DNA from: an uncultured Oscillospiraceae bacterium
Lineage (GTDB): Bacteria > Bacillota > Clostridia > Oscillospirales > Ruminococcaceae
DNA length: 64,000 nucleotides
Direction of reading: 5' to 3'
Assembly: GCA_934466475.1 (NCBI GenBank)
Contig: CAKSLI010000010.1
Coordinates: 4,115-68,114, forward strand
Part shown: positions 26,420 to 35,704 of the stretch, piece by piece
Numbering within the stretch: the stretch's first letter is position 1
Layout of the letters: each line of letters opens with the position of its first letter
The notes under the pieces: generated by a model
What the model was told of the DNA's origin: nothing
Database searches by the model: none
The model's input: the letters and a program-made list of their open reading frames with translations, nothing else
Program-made: the position numbers and the translations under genes

Positions 26420-27511
26420 ATGGTAAAATACAGCTTCGCACAGCTCGAAAAGAAGTACAGCGGATTTTTCGACGGCAGGTGCGGTATAGACATCGAGGGC
26501 TTCGCACTGCTCTCAAAATACAATATCCGCGGGCTCACGGTGCAGCTCTCGGCGATGTATGAGGCAAGCTACGCGGAATTCACGGTGTTCAGCACGTCCT
26601 CCGTGACAGAGCCGGACAGCTCCCTCACATCAAGGCTGAAGCTCGGCAGGAGCGTGAATATCTCCCTCGGCTACGGAAACCGGCTGTCAGAGGTGTTCTG
26701 CGGGTACATAGATTCCGTGCGCATGCAGTACGACCACACGGAGGGCTACTCCTACGCCGTGACCTGCCTTGACGGAAAGGGGCTGATGATGAACAGCGCC
26801 CGCTCCGAGATAAAGACCAGCATAAAGCGGTACAGCGACGCGGTGAAAAAGACCCTCTCGGCTTACAGCAGCTTTTTCTCCATAGGAAAGATACAGCAGA
26901 CCCCGGAGCTCACGCTGCCGTTCTCCCAGCTCGGCGAGAGCGACTACGATTTCGTGGTGAGGCTCGCAAAGCGGCTGAATTACAGTTTCTACATAAGCCT
27001 CGGCAAAGCGTATTTCGTGCCTGTCGGGAGCGACCGCACGGAGCTCATCGAGATCTCCCCGCAGACGCGTCTGAAACGGTTCTCGCTGGAGACCTCGCTG
27101 AAGAACCGGCTCGCAAAGGTAGTCGTGGTGAACAATGACGAGACCAACGAGAAAAAGCAGATAAAGAGCGAGGCGTCCTCCGTGGACGTGCTTGAGACCG
27201 GGAGATCCTCCCAGGCGGCGGCAAACAGCGCGATAAAATCCGGAATGGTCAAGACCATATCGGACCCAGCAGCTTCCACGAACGAGGCGGCAAAGCTGCT
27301 TGCCCAGGCAGAGCTCGACAGGCTGTCATATTCCTCGGTGGAGGGCTTGGCGCAGTTCGCCGGGATACCGGAGGTGCTCCCCGGAAAGTTCGCCGCGATA
27401 ACCGGATTCGGAAAGAACTACGACCGCTCCTGCTTCATCACCCGGGTGACCCACCATATATACGGCGGGGATTTCTCGACCACGGTGGAGTTCAGCGGCA
27501 ATAAATTATAA
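26420..27511 (+). CDS. Baseplate hub protein (gp27/gpD-like half of Afp8)
   Basis: The 363-residue protein fits the gp27-like hub domain: FDGRCGIDIEGFALLSKYNI at the start, RSVNISLGYGNRLSEVFCGY and a central LPFSQLGESDYDFVVRLAKR, then LPGKFAAITGFGKNYDRSCF near the end. The hub carries the spike and closes the tube. In Afp8 and VgrG it is fused to the gp5-like spike; here the spike is a separate gene downstream. It has no signal peptide. AAAGGAG precedes the ATG. Confidence 0.86.
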   Translation: MVKYSFAQLEKKYSGFFDGRCGIDIEGFALLSKYNIRGLTVQLSAMYEASYAEFTVFSTSSVTEPDSSLTSRLKLGRSVNISLGYGNRLSEVFCGYIDSVRMQYDHTEGYSYAVTCLDGKGLMMNSARSEIKTSIKRYSDAVKKTLSAYSSFFSIGKIQQTPELTLPFSQLGESDYDFVVRLAKRLNYSFYISLGKAYFVPVGSDRTELIEISPQTRLKRFSLETSLKNRLAKVVVVNNDETNEKKQIKSEASSVDVLETGRSSQAAANSAIKSGMVKTISDPAASTNEAAKLLAQAELDRLSYSSVEGLAQFAGIPEVLPGKFAAITGFGKNYDRSCFITRVTHHIYGGDFSTTVEFSGNKL

Positions 27512-27562
27512 AATATAATTAATAAGGTAATATTAATAATAAAGTATACGGAAAGGCGGCGA
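27512..27562. other. AT-rich island between hub and spike genes
   Basis: Fifty bases almost free of G and C interrupt an otherwise GC-rich operon. They contain TATAAT at 27514-27519 and several near matches. The island could hold an internal promoter or an S1-binding translation enhancer for the spike gene. No clear -35 is seen. Confidence 0.4.
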
Positions 27563-27566
27563 TGAA

Positions 27567-28307
27567 ATGAGCATACTCAGCTATATGAGCGGAGACAGCG
27601 GTCAGGCACCGGCGTTTTCCGGGGTCTGCCCGGCGGTGGTCACAAACATAAACGACCCGGATAAGCTCGGTCGCGTTAAGGTGAAGCTGCTCAATCTCGA
27701 CCTGCCGGACTATGAAACGGACTTTATACGCGTGGTCACTCCCATGTCCGGCGCAAAGTGGGGCATGCTGTTCTTCCCGAATGTCGGGGACGAGGTGCTG
27801 GTGGGATTCTGCGGCGGGGACATTTCCAGGGCGTATGTGCTCGGTTCCCTGTGGAACAAGAATTTCAGGACCCCCGCCGAAATAAAGGAGGACAACTCCA
27901 TAAGGATGATCCGGACAAAGGCGGGGCACGAGCTGGTATTCGACGACGCGGACGGCGCTGAATGCGTCACTGTACGCACGAAGGGCGAGCTCCTCGTGAA
28001 GCTGGACGACGGAAAGAACTGCATAACCATTCAGGACAAGGGCGGAAAGGACATGGTGCGGATAGATTCCGAAAACGGGACTATCACTATCCAGGCGGAG
28101 AAAAAGGTGAACATCAGCGCGGGCTCTACGAAAATAATCATGGAGAGCGGCGGAAGCCTGTCGGTAAGCTCGGACAGCTCCGCAAAGATAAAATCCTCCA
28201 AGGTGACGGTAAACGGCGACAATACAGAGGTAAAGGGCGGCAGCAGCCTGAAGCTGAGCTCCGGCGGACAGACCTCCGTAAAGGGCGCGGCTGTAAAGAT
28301 AAACTAA
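27567..28307 (+). CDS. eCIS spike protein (gp5/gpV-like half of Afp8)
   Basis: The 246-residue protein has the OB-fold of phage baseplate V/gp5: GVCPAVVTNINDPDKLGRVK, then MSGAKWGMLFFPNVGDEVLV and GDISRAYVLGSLWN. From about residue 120 it becomes a beta-helix spike with short repeats (ITIQDKGGKDMVRIDSENGT, VNISAGSTKIIMESGG, GGSSLKLSSGGQTSV). It would form the trimeric puncturing needle topped by the PAAR-like DUF4280 protein. AAAGGCGG precedes the ATG. Separation from the hub is notable. Confidence 0.9.
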   Translation: MSILSYMSGDSGQAPAFSGVCPAVVTNINDPDKLGRVKVKLLNLDLPDYETDFIRVVTPMSGAKWGMLFFPNVGDEVLVGFCGGDISRAYVLGSLWNKNFRTPAEIKEDNSIRMIRTKAGHELVFDDADGAECVTVRTKGELLVKLDDGKNCITIQDKGGKDMVRIDSENGTITIQAEKKVNISAGSTKIIMESGGSLSVSSDSSAKIKSSKVTVNGDNTEVKGGSSLKLSSGGQTSVKGAAVKIN

Positions 28308-28325
28308 GCGAAAGGCGGTGACGGC

Positions 28326-29795
28326 GTGAATTTTCTGGACATTCTGTTCAAGCGTATCGAGGGATTCTTCAAATCAATGCTCAGCAGGCTGACCACAAAG
28401 CTCAGCAAGATAAAGCAGCTGCCGGTCACTGCCGCGAAAAAGGCCAAGGATATCCTCCGCGGCATGGTCAGCTTCGTGATAAGAAAGCCGTCAGAGCTCG
28501 GCGACTACGTTAAGCTCGGCGGGAATTACGTTGCGAAGCGCGCCCTCCTCGGAGGGCTGCTGCTGGCGGCGGCGGTGGTGCTCGCGGTGGTATGGCTGCT
28601 GGTGCCGTTCCTGAAAAGGAACCTCTTTACGCAGAAGCTGGTCGTGAACACCGCGGATTTCTTCACCGCGGACGGAAACGCCGAGGTCTACACGCAGTAC
28701 GGAACCCTGCTGTACACCGGAAGAATATCCGGCGGCGCGGCGCAGGGAGACGGCAGGCTCTACGATGACGGAGTGCTGGTTTATCAGGGCGGATTCGAGG
28801 ACAACGAATACTCCGGAAACGGGAAGCTCTACGAGCTCAACGGCATACTGAAATACGAGGGCGGATTCAGCGGAAGCGCTTACAGCGGCTCCGGAAGGCT
28901 GTACACCGACAGCGGGGCGCTTGTTTATGACGGCGGCTTCTCCGCCGGGCTGTACAGCGGAGACGGCACGGAATACTACGAAAACGGAAAGATCCGAGCC
29001 CGGGGAAGCTACGCCGCAGGTCAGCTCAACGGCGATGGTCAGCTGTTCGGCGAGGACGGAGAGCTCGTCTACTCCGGCGGATTCGTGAACGGAAAATACA
29101 GCGGCAGCGGCGAACTCTATGAAAACGGAACGCTGAAATATGTCGGGAGCTTCGTTGACGGCGAGATGTCCGGCGAGGGCACCGAGTACTCCCCGGAGGG
29201 CGGCAAGGTGTATTCCGGAGGATTCTCACGCGGGATATACAGCGGCTCCGGAACACTGTACGGCTGGAACGGGGACTTCCGGGTGGAGGGTCAGTTCGAG
29301 GACGGGCTTGCAAACGGCGTGTGCTCGATATTCCGAGGCACCGGCGAGCAGATTTTCAGCGGAAACATGACCGGCGGCGAAATCAGCTGGTACAGTTATA
29401 TCCACGCGGACAAGAGCACCGTTCAGGCGGCTTTCACGGCGGGCGCGGAGGAGCGCTCCGCAGGCGGCGGCACGCTGCTTTATTTCGGGGAGCTGGGCTG
29501 CGGGTTCCTGTTCAGCGAGGACGGGAAAGCCGACAGAATGATCATAACCGGGACCCAGAAGCTGTACGGCGCGGAGACCGGCTCCGATCCCGGGCGGCAG
29601 GCTCCGGAGGGCTTCGGCGAGCCGTATGATTCCTACGAATTCCGCCCGACAAGCTCCGACAGGCGGCTGATGAAGTACCTCGGGATAGACGCCCCCGCCC
29701 GTGTGATGTGCGAAAAGTACATAAGCGGCGGCTGCTTCATCAAACTGTACAGCGCGGACGAAAAGGTAATGTGGTACGAGATAGGCGCAGTGTGA
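28326..29795 (+). CDS. Single-span membrane protein with MORN-like repeats
   Basis: The 489-residue product starts at a GTG 18 bp after the spike gene (AAAGGCGG upstream). Residues 1-72 are basic and amphipathic, residues 73-96 form one membrane helix (ALLGGLLLAAAVVLAVVWLL), and residues about 120-370 hold some ten MORN-type repeats of the pattern YSGSGxLYxxxGxLxYxGGF. The C-terminal 120 residues are a separate domain. The positive-inside rule puts the repeats outside the cytoplasm. MORN repeats mediate protein or lipid contact. The gene has no counterpart in canonical Afp/PVC loci and suggests envelope attachment. Confidence 0.75.
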   Translation: MNFLDILFKRIEGFFKSMLSRLTTKLSKIKQLPVTAAKKAKDILRGMVSFVIRKPSELGDYVKLGGNYVAKRALLGGLLLAAAVVLAVVWLLVPFLKRNLFTQKLVVNTADFFTADGNAEVYTQYGTLLYTGRISGGAAQGDGRLYDDGVLVYQGGFEDNEYSGNGKLYELNGILKYEGGFSGSAYSGSGRLYTDSGALVYDGGFSAGLYSGDGTEYYENGKIRARGSYAAGQLNGDGQLFGEDGELVYSGGFVNGKYSGSGELYENGTLKYVGSFVDGEMSGEGTEYSPEGGKVYSGGFSRGIYSGSGTLYGWNGDFRVEGQFEDGLANGVCSIFRGTGEQIFSGNMTGGEISWYSYIHADKSTVQAAFTAGAEERSAGGGTLLYFGELGCGFLFSEDGKADRMIITGTQKLYGAETGSDPGRQAPEGFGEPYDSYEFRPTSSDRRLMKYLGIDAPARVMCEKYISGGCFIKLYSADEKVMWYEIGAV

Positions 29796-29804
29796 GGTGA
29801 CAGA

Positions 29805-31820
29805 ATGGAGAGGTTCATACGGAAAATAACGGCGTGCGCGGCGGCAATCGCGGTATTCTGCGGCGGCTTTGCCGGAACGACCGTATACGCGGCGGAAACG
29901 CTGTTGACCCTGCCCCAGGCGATATCGCTGACCCTCTCGAACAGCGACAGCCTGCGAAAGGTCACGCTCAGCCGCGTAAAGAAGCAGATAGAGCTCCGGC
30001 AGGCGTACTCCGCTATCGCGGACACCCGCAAAAGGGAAAGCACCGTGCGCTTCTCCCTGCTGTTCAACATAAAGTTCCCGGAAAAGCACGGAATGCCCAA
30101 GGAGATCGAGCTGCTGACCAAGGTCCCCGATATCCAGAGCGAGCTCAGGATACTCAACGCGGAGTACGAGAACGCGCGGCTCTCCGCAGTCGCGGAATGC
30201 GAACAGCAGTACTACACCGTGGTTTACAGCGGGTACGAGGTCGAATATTACACTAACCTGCTCAGCGAGGCGCAGTCCGCACAGAAGCAGGTGATGTCCG
30301 CATACGCCTCCGGGGACGCCCTGAAAAGCGACGCGGAATACATGGAAAAGCAGGTAAAGGACGCGCAGACCTCTCTCACCAAGGCGAAAAGCACCTGCGA
30401 GCGCGCCAAGGAAAAGCTCTCCGCGATAACCGGGACGGACCTCACAAAAGGCTTCCGGTTCGAGTGCACGTTCCCGGAGACCGAGATAAGCCGCTCCATG
30501 CTGAGCGATATCAGGAGCTACGCGCTGAAGTACGATTATTCCTACTACAAGGCGCTGGAAACGCGCAACAACGCCGACAGCAGCACCCAGACCGTCAAGA
30601 GCGTGTATTCCGGCAGGTACGGCAATGACGCTTCCGTTATCATGTCCTACCTGAATTCCTGCCGGGCGCGCGGCGAAGCGGTGGACTACGACTATTTCAT
30701 CAACATCTACCACAGCTTCCTCTCAAAAATCCAGGAGCCCTGGAACGGAAACTACGTCATCAGGCTGATTTTCTTTAAGATAAAGATACCAAAGGAGTGG
30801 TTCAAGAAGACCTACTCCGGCGAGCGGTATCTTGAGGACGAGCGCTACGCGCTTTTCGTAAGCCTTGCAGAGCTTGACGAGGCGGAGCAGGACAGAAAGT
30901 CCGCCTACAACACGCTTATAAACTCCCTGACGGACGGATTCTACGCGCTCCAGGAAGCAAAGGGCAGCTATCAGTCCGCGGTGGACTACCTGGCGGCGGC
31001 TGAGCAGGACTACGCGGACGCCCTCGCCGACAACCGGAAGGGGCTTGTGTCCTTCACCGACCTGTACGACAAGAAAGTCAGCCTTATGGAACAGCAGAAA
31101 TCCATCTATGAAATGCGGGCGGACTATGCCAAGAGTCTTTCCGCGTACAACCTCCAGTCGGCGGGATATATCTCGGATAAGTTGAACGGAAGCGGCGCAG
31201 GGGCGCTCAAGAACTACGAAAACGGCATAACTGCGGGCGAAAGCTCCGACAGCTCCCAGCCGTCCTGGTACGTCACGGTAAGCGGCGCCTCGCTCAAGGC
31301 GAGCTTCGGCGTTTCCATTCCGGAGAGCTATGACGTGACCGACTACGAACTGTACACCTCCGAGGGAAAGCTCATCGGAAAGCGCACCGCAGTCGGGAAA
31401 ACCATGACCGGGCTGAGCACGGTGTATTCCGACACTTCCCTGCTCACGCTGAAGCTCTACAAGGACGGCGAACTGAAATACAACGCCGTCTTTGACGGAA
31501 TGCAGTACAGCGGCACGCTTGACTTACAGTCGGCGCAGTCCGGCTCGACAAGGTTCAGCGCGGGGACCTGGAGCGTTTCAAAAAAGGGGCTGAAAGCCGT
31601 GTTCTCGATAAAAACGGAGCAGTTCACATACGATAAATTCGAGCTGTACAGCGGCGGTACGCTCATCGGAAGCGGCACCGCGGAAAAGGGAGTTTCCCAC
31701 CTGAGCAGCACCTTCGGCAACATCTCCGGATTCACTGTGAAGCTGTACTCCGCAGGCGACGAACAGGCAGTGCTGAACGTTGTATCCACAGACGACGGAC
31801 AGCAGCTTCTCACACTATGA
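29805..31820 (+). CDS. Secreted TolC-like coiled-coil protein with two C-terminal beta modules
   Basis: The 671-residue protein has a signal peptide ending TTVYAAE near residue 33. It then shows a TolC/OEP-type start (LTLPQAISLTLSNSDSLRK) and long paired coiled coils with the repeat structure of outer-membrane efflux proteins (EYENARLSAVAECEQQYYTV, LLSEAQSAQKQVMSAYASGD; second half near AELDEAEQDRKSAYNTLINS). Residues 480-671 contain two similar beta-sandwich modules (YELYTSEGKLIGKRTA and FELYSGGTLIGSGTAE). TolC proteins normally span an outer membrane, which a monoderm lacks, so a periplasm-like or wall-spanning alpha-barrel role is likely. GAGGTGA precedes the ATG. Confidence 0.75.
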   Translation: MERFIRKITACAAAIAVFCGGFAGTTVYAAETLLTLPQAISLTLSNSDSLRKVTLSRVKKQIELRQAYSAIADTRKRESTVRFSLLFNIKFPEKHGMPKEIELLTKVPDIQSELRILNAEYENARLSAVAECEQQYYTVVYSGYEVEYYTNLLSEAQSAQKQVMSAYASGDALKSDAEYMEKQVKDAQTSLTKAKSTCERAKEKLSAITGTDLTKGFRFECTFPETEISRSMLSDIRSYALKYDYSYYKALETRNNADSSTQTVKSVYSGRYGNDASVIMSYLNSCRARGEAVDYDYFINIYHSFLSKIQEPWNGNYVIRLIFFKIKIPKEWFKKTYSGERYLEDERYALFVSLAELDEAEQDRKSAYNTLINSLTDGFYALQEAKGSYQSAVDYLAAAEQDYADALADNRKGLVSFTDLYDKKVSLMEQQKSIYEMRADYAKSLSAYNLQSAGYISDKLNGSGAGALKNYENGITAGESSDSSQPSWYVTVSGASLKASFGVSIPESYDVTDYELYTSEGKLIGKRTAVGKTMTGLSTVYSDTSLLTLKLYKDGELKYNAVFDGMQYSGTLDLQSAQSGSTRFSAGTWSVSKKGLKAVFSIKTEQFTYDKFELYSGGTLIGSGTAEKGVSHLSSTFGNISGFTVKLYSAGDEQAVLNVVSTDDGQQLLTL

Positions 31821-31838
31821 CGAAAGGAGGGCATGGCA

Positions 31839-34226
31839 ATGTCCAGAAAGAAGATGGTCGTGATCTCCGCGGCGGCAGTGACTGCGGCGGCGCTCGGAGT
31901 ATTCACCTTCGGCGAAAGCAGACCCTCCGCGGATAAAATAAGCAACGCCTCGCTGATAATCGGCACCTGCCTGATAGACTTTCAGGCGCTCAACGAGGAA
32001 AACCAGACCCTCGCTGAAAACACCGCCCAGGACGGAAATCAGGACAGGATATACTACAAGTCCGACCTCAACAGCGGAGTGTGGTACGACATAACGGACG
32101 CCGAAAACGTCAACGACATCGTGCTCTCCAACAACCGCGTAGTAGACAACAAGACGATAGACGCGCTCACGCTCACGCTGTATTTCAAGGCGGACGGCAC
32201 TGTCGTCGACCTCACCACCGGCAACGTTGTTTCCGTGCAGGACGTGGACAGCACCGTGCTTCCCTCGCAGATAGACGCGTGCAGCTCCCTCAGCCAGCAG
32301 CTTGAAATAGCGAACGGCCTTGTGGATTCCACCAAAGACCCCGACAAGGACGATGACCAGGCTGTCCACCAGCATGATGTGTATGTTGCGGAGCGTGACT
32401 CCCTGAACGCGATACTTGCGCCGGTCTCGGACGATACGACCTCCTCGCTTTCCCGCAGGCTGAACGCACTTGATCCGCTGCTATCCTCGCTGGAGGGCTC
32501 CGCGGCGGACTCCGTGGCTTCCCTTAAGGTGAAGCTGCGCGGACAGCTCGACAAGCACTGCTCCGAGGTGGTATACGCGCGGATAGAGGACGAGATCGCA
32601 CGGCTGAGCGACCCGGACAAATCCGACCACGCAGACCTTATTTCGGCGCTTTCGGACGTGCAGTCCGCCCTGCTTGAGGACATGAGCACCCTTGACAGCG
32701 AAACCTCCTCCGGCAGCGGCACGGCGGCTGAAAAGCAGTCCGAGCTTGAAGAAAAGCTGATCTCCGCCGCCGAAAGCGGGAACTCCGCGGAAGCCGCCGC
32801 TCAGGCGGAAAAGCTGTCGGTGCTGGGCGCCCTGATCAACGGGGAATCCGTGGATAAATCATCCGCCGCAGAGATGTCCGGGGAGCTGTTTGACGCGGCG
32901 GTGAACGGCGTATCCGATATCGCGGATTCCGTCAGGAACGGCACAAACGATTACTACACCGACGGCAGCGGAGTCACCTCCGGGGACGTGAAAACCGCCC
33001 TGCAAGCCGCCGTAAAGGACGCGGAAAACTTCGCAAAGGACAGCGCTTTCTACACCGCGGGCAGCACTGACTCCGAGGAATACAACCGGCTGACCGCCGA
33101 AAAGCTCGGGGAGCTCGGAGCTCTGCTGGAGGATATTTCAGCCTCCGCAGCCGGGGACGAGCTGGCGCAGGCTGTCGCGGATACCGCGGCGGAAAGCGCT
33201 TCGGATATCCTGGCAAAGGCGGCGAAGGCGGAGGCTCTCTCCGACAGCGCCCTTGCGGCAGAGAAACAGAAGCTCGCCGACCTCCAGAAGCAGGCGGACA
33301 GCAAGTACGATGAGTACATAGACGCGCTTTCGGCGGGAGATACCGCGGCTTCCGACCAGAAAAAGGCAGAGCTTGACGCGCTCACAGACGATCTCTCCGC
33401 CGCCCGTGCGGAATACGCGGCGCAGGTGGACGGAAAATACCGCGGACTGCTGGAAGCAAAATCAGACCTGATAAATTCAGGCTCGGGCCAGACCGGCGGA
33501 AAGGACTCCGCCAAGGCAGAGCGGCAGGCTCAGGCGGAGCTTGACGCGCTGAAGGATCTGCTCTCCGACAGCGATTCAACGCTGCTGGACAGCTTCGACC
33601 AGGCGCTCGCAGACCTTGAAGCGGCTGACGCGGCTTCTGCGGAAAGCGCGTACTCCTCGCTGACGGACGCGCTGAAAAACGTCCCCGAAGCCTGCATGAC
33701 GGACGACACCCGCGCAAGGGCGCTTTCCTACGCGGCGGAAAAGCTCCGGGACAACGGCGTGGATTCCCTTGACGAAAGGCTCCGCGCCGACATCGCGGCG
33801 GCGCAGTCCGGAAATATGAAGCCGGACAGCGGCTCTGACGGTTCTGACGGCTCAGGAAATGTTCCGGGAGGGACCTCCGCGTTTGACGAGCTTTACCAGT
33901 ACAAGCTCGTGATACCTAAGTACGAGATCTACTCCGATACACTCACTTTGGAGCTTGACGGAACCGTGTTCGTGAACGCCGTGAAGCTCGCGGAGCTGAC
34001 GGATTCGCAGTTCATCGCCGCCAACGGCGTGTACGTCGTCAAGAACGACGATGTGCTGATAGAATTCCGGACGGACGACACCGCCGCTTATATCGGCGAC
34101 AAGCTGTTCGCCCTGGCGGAGCTCCCCGTGCAGGCGGGAGATTCGCTGTATATCCCGAGCGGGCTTTTCGCCGCGGGATTCGGGCTGACGGAGACCACGG
34201 AAAACGGCACCCTGTTTATGAGATAG
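31839..34226 (+). CDS. Membrane-anchored Ala/Asp-rich coiled-coil protein with stalk-type C-terminus
   Basis: I start at the ATG at 31839, eight bases after GAAAGGAGG, rather than at 31833. The 795-residue product begins with a signal anchor (KKMVVISAAAVTAAALGVF), then about 600 residues of Ala/Ser/Asp/Glu-rich helix typical of extended coiled coil. A Gly/Ser linker follows near residue 670, and the last 110 residues resemble the copper-amine-oxidase N-terminal stalk domain found on many Firmicutes surface proteins (LTLELDGTVFVNAVKLAELT, GDSLYIPSGLFAAGFGL). It probably lies outside the membrane together with the TolC-like protein. No homologue in canonical eCIS is known to me. Confidence 0.65.
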   Translation: MSRKKMVVISAAAVTAAALGVFTFGESRPSADKISNASLIIGTCLIDFQALNEENQTLAENTAQDGNQDRIYYKSDLNSGVWYDITDAENVNDIVLSNNRVVDNKTIDALTLTLYFKADGTVVDLTTGNVVSVQDVDSTVLPSQIDACSSLSQQLEIANGLVDSTKDPDKDDDQAVHQHDVYVAERDSLNAILAPVSDDTTSSLSRRLNALDPLLSSLEGSAADSVASLKVKLRGQLDKHCSEVVYARIEDEIARLSDPDKSDHADLISALSDVQSALLEDMSTLDSETSSGSGTAAEKQSELEEKLISAAESGNSAEAAAQAEKLSVLGALINGESVDKSSAAEMSGELFDAAVNGVSDIADSVRNGTNDYYTDGSGVTSGDVKTALQAAVKDAENFAKDSAFYTAGSTDSEEYNRLTAEKLGELGALLEDISASAAGDELAQAVADTAAESASDILAKAAKAEALSDSALAAEKQKLADLQKQADSKYDEYIDALSAGDTAASDQKKAELDALTDDLSAARAEYAAQVDGKYRGLLEAKSDLINSGSGQTGGKDSAKAERQAQAELDALKDLLSDSDSTLLDSFDQALADLEAADAASAESAYSSLTDALKNVPEACMTDDTRARALSYAAEKLRDNGVDSLDERLRADIAAAQSGNMKPDSGSDGSDGSGNVPGGTSAFDELYQYKLVIPKYEIYSDTLTLELDGTVFVNAVKLAELTDSQFIAANGVYVVKNDDVLIEFRTDDTAAYIGDKLFALAELPVQAGDSLYIPSGLFAAGFGLTETTENGTLFMR

Positions 34227-34234
34227 GAGGAACA

Positions 34235-34816
34235 ATGGCAGGCTATACGGCAATTTCAGATTCCGGCAGGACGATAGTGGAGTTCCTGCGGCGGAACTGC
34301 GTTCCTCCGGTGGAAAAGCCGGAGTTCATAGGAATGTGCAGCCCTGACGAGCCGGGAAATTTCCGGCTGGGCGTGTGCCTCTACGACATCTCAGAGGACG
34401 CGGGGACCTCCGTGAACAGGGGCGAGATAGTCGTTGATGAAACGCACGTCCGTGCGGCTCCGGCGGCGGTGAACCTCCACTACATGATATTCACCGCGCT
34501 GAAATCGGACATCTCCGTCAGGGCGCAGGACGAACAGAGGATACTCGGCAGGGTGTTCCAGACGCTGACGGACAACCGCGTTATCTCAGACAGGCTGTTC
34601 GGCTCTCTCGCGGAAGCCGGGCAGGCGCTGAACATAAATCTTGAGAACATAGCCTATGAGGATAAGCTGAAGATATGGGCGGCGTACAGCGTTTCCCCTA
34701 AGCCTGCGCTGTTCTACAAGGTGTCGGCGGTGTTCATCGACTCCGAGAAGATACGCGAGGTAAAGCGCGTCACCACCGCCGATATCACACTGCGGCAGAA
34801 GGGGGCGTGGCGATGA
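34235..34816 (+). CDS. DUF4255 tube/sheath terminator (Afp16-like)
   Basis: The 193-residue protein carries the DUF4255 pattern of the Afp16/Pvc16 cap that ends tube and sheath polymerisation: ISDSGRTIVEFLRRNCVPPV, VCLYDISEDAGTSVNR and VNLHYMIFTALKSD, with the DEQRILGRVFQTLTDNRVIS helix. It sits at the membrane-distal end of the particle. The stop codon overlaps the start of the next gene (ATGA). Confidence 0.9.
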   Translation: MAGYTAISDSGRTIVEFLRRNCVPPVEKPEFIGMCSPDEPGNFRLGVCLYDISEDAGTSVNRGEIVVDETHVRAAPAAVNLHYMIFTALKSDISVRAQDEQRILGRVFQTLTDNRVISDRLFGSLAEAGQALNINLENIAYEDKLKIWAAYSVSPKPALFYKVSAVFIDSEKIREVKRVTTADITLRQKGAWR

Positions 34817-35295
34817 GATTCTGCGCGTATTACGTGCTTCGCGCCGCCGGGGCGCAGAGCTTCGCGCCGCTCGAAAAAGCGCGCGTTGTCTGCGGGGAAC
34901 TGACAGCCTCCCACCGGGACGGAGGATTCTACGTGTTCCTGTCTCCCCTGCCGCCGGGCGCGGAAATTACCGTGTCCTGCCCGGGGTACTCCACAGCTGT
35001 CGTGAAAGCGGGAGCCTCCGGAAAGGGAAACGCGTATCTCCGGCAGAACGGCGCGGCTCCCGCGCGGCTTGACTTCATCGCCGCGATCCCCGCGGAAACC
35101 GGCGCTTCGGAGCTCACCGCGGCTCCGGCAGGAAATGCCCCGCAGGTTCTTGACGGCTGTACGCTGGATTACGGCTTCGGCTGGACGAAGATACAGCACT
35201 ACGACCGCATAACCTCGGTGATGAAGCTGGAACAGCCGCTCAGACAGGCAGTCCCCCGCGGAACGGCCCTCACGGTCTTTGCAGAACAGGAGTAA
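34813..35295 (+). CDS. eCIS-associated carboxypeptidase-regulatory-like beta protein
   Basis: I use the ATG at 34813, which overlaps the DUF4255 stop and has AAGGGGG seven bases upstream. The 160-residue product has an Ig-like module of the carboxypeptidase-regulatory type in its first 90 residues (ARVVCGELTASHRDGGFYVF, then LPPGAEITVSCPGYST) and a second beta-rich segment to the C-terminus. Proteins of this type often follow DUF4255 genes in eCIS loci and may decorate the cap. The exact role is unknown. Confidence 0.6.
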   Translation: MRFCAYYVLRAAGAQSFAPLEKARVVCGELTASHRDGGFYVFLSPLPPGAEITVSCPGYSTAVVKAGASGKGNAYLRQNGAAPARLDFIAAIPAETGASELTAAPAGNAPQVLDGCTLDYGFGWTKIQHYDRITSVMKLEQPLRQAVPRGTALTVFAEQE

Positions 35296-35297
35296 CT

Positions 35298-35687
35298 ATG
35301 GCACTGCTCGTAACACAGGGCGCAATGTGCGCCTGCTCATTCGGACTGGCTCCGTCACAGCTCGGCGTGCTTCCGGCGAACAAGGCTTTCGGGTGCAGCA
35401 AGCCCTGCGCCACGATAATGGACAACAAGCCCATGACCAACATCATGCCGTTCGGAATGTGCACCAGCCTTGCAAATCCGCAGGTGGCGGCGGCAACCGC
35501 CGCGGCGCTCGGGGTGCTCACTCCGCAGCCGTGTATGCCGAACGTGGCGGCTCCGTGGGCGCCCGGCTGCCCTGCCGTGCTCATCGGCGGAAGACCGGCG
35601 CTCAACAATTCCTCAAAGCTGATGTGCCTGTGGGGAGGGGTCATCTCCGTTACATTCCCCGGGCAGGCGGCGATAAATATTCCATGA
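35298..35687 (+). CDS. PAAR-like DUF4280 spike tip
   Basis: The 129-residue protein is a DUF4280 member: LLVTQGAMCACSFGLAPSQL, DNKPMTNIMPFGMCTSLANP and PCMPNVAAPWAPGCPAVLIG, ending with LWGGVISVTFPGQA. The regularly spaced Cys residues and Pro/Gly-rich turns fit a small PAAR-like cone that caps and sharpens the gp5-like spike and may bind a metal ion. It starts one base after the previous gene's stop. Confidence 0.9.
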   Translation: MALLVTQGAMCACSFGLAPSQLGVLPANKAFGCSKPCATIMDNKPMTNIMPFGMCTSLANPQVAAATAAALGVLTPQPCMPNVAAPWAPGCPAVLIGGRPALNNSSKLMCLWGGVISVTFPGQAAINIP

Positions 35688-35704
35688 AAAGCGTGGTGTG
35701 AAAG

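Noticed and set aside
29226-30713. 495-aa frame opposite the MORN and TolC-like genes
   Set aside because: Spans two real genes on the other strand; no start signal.
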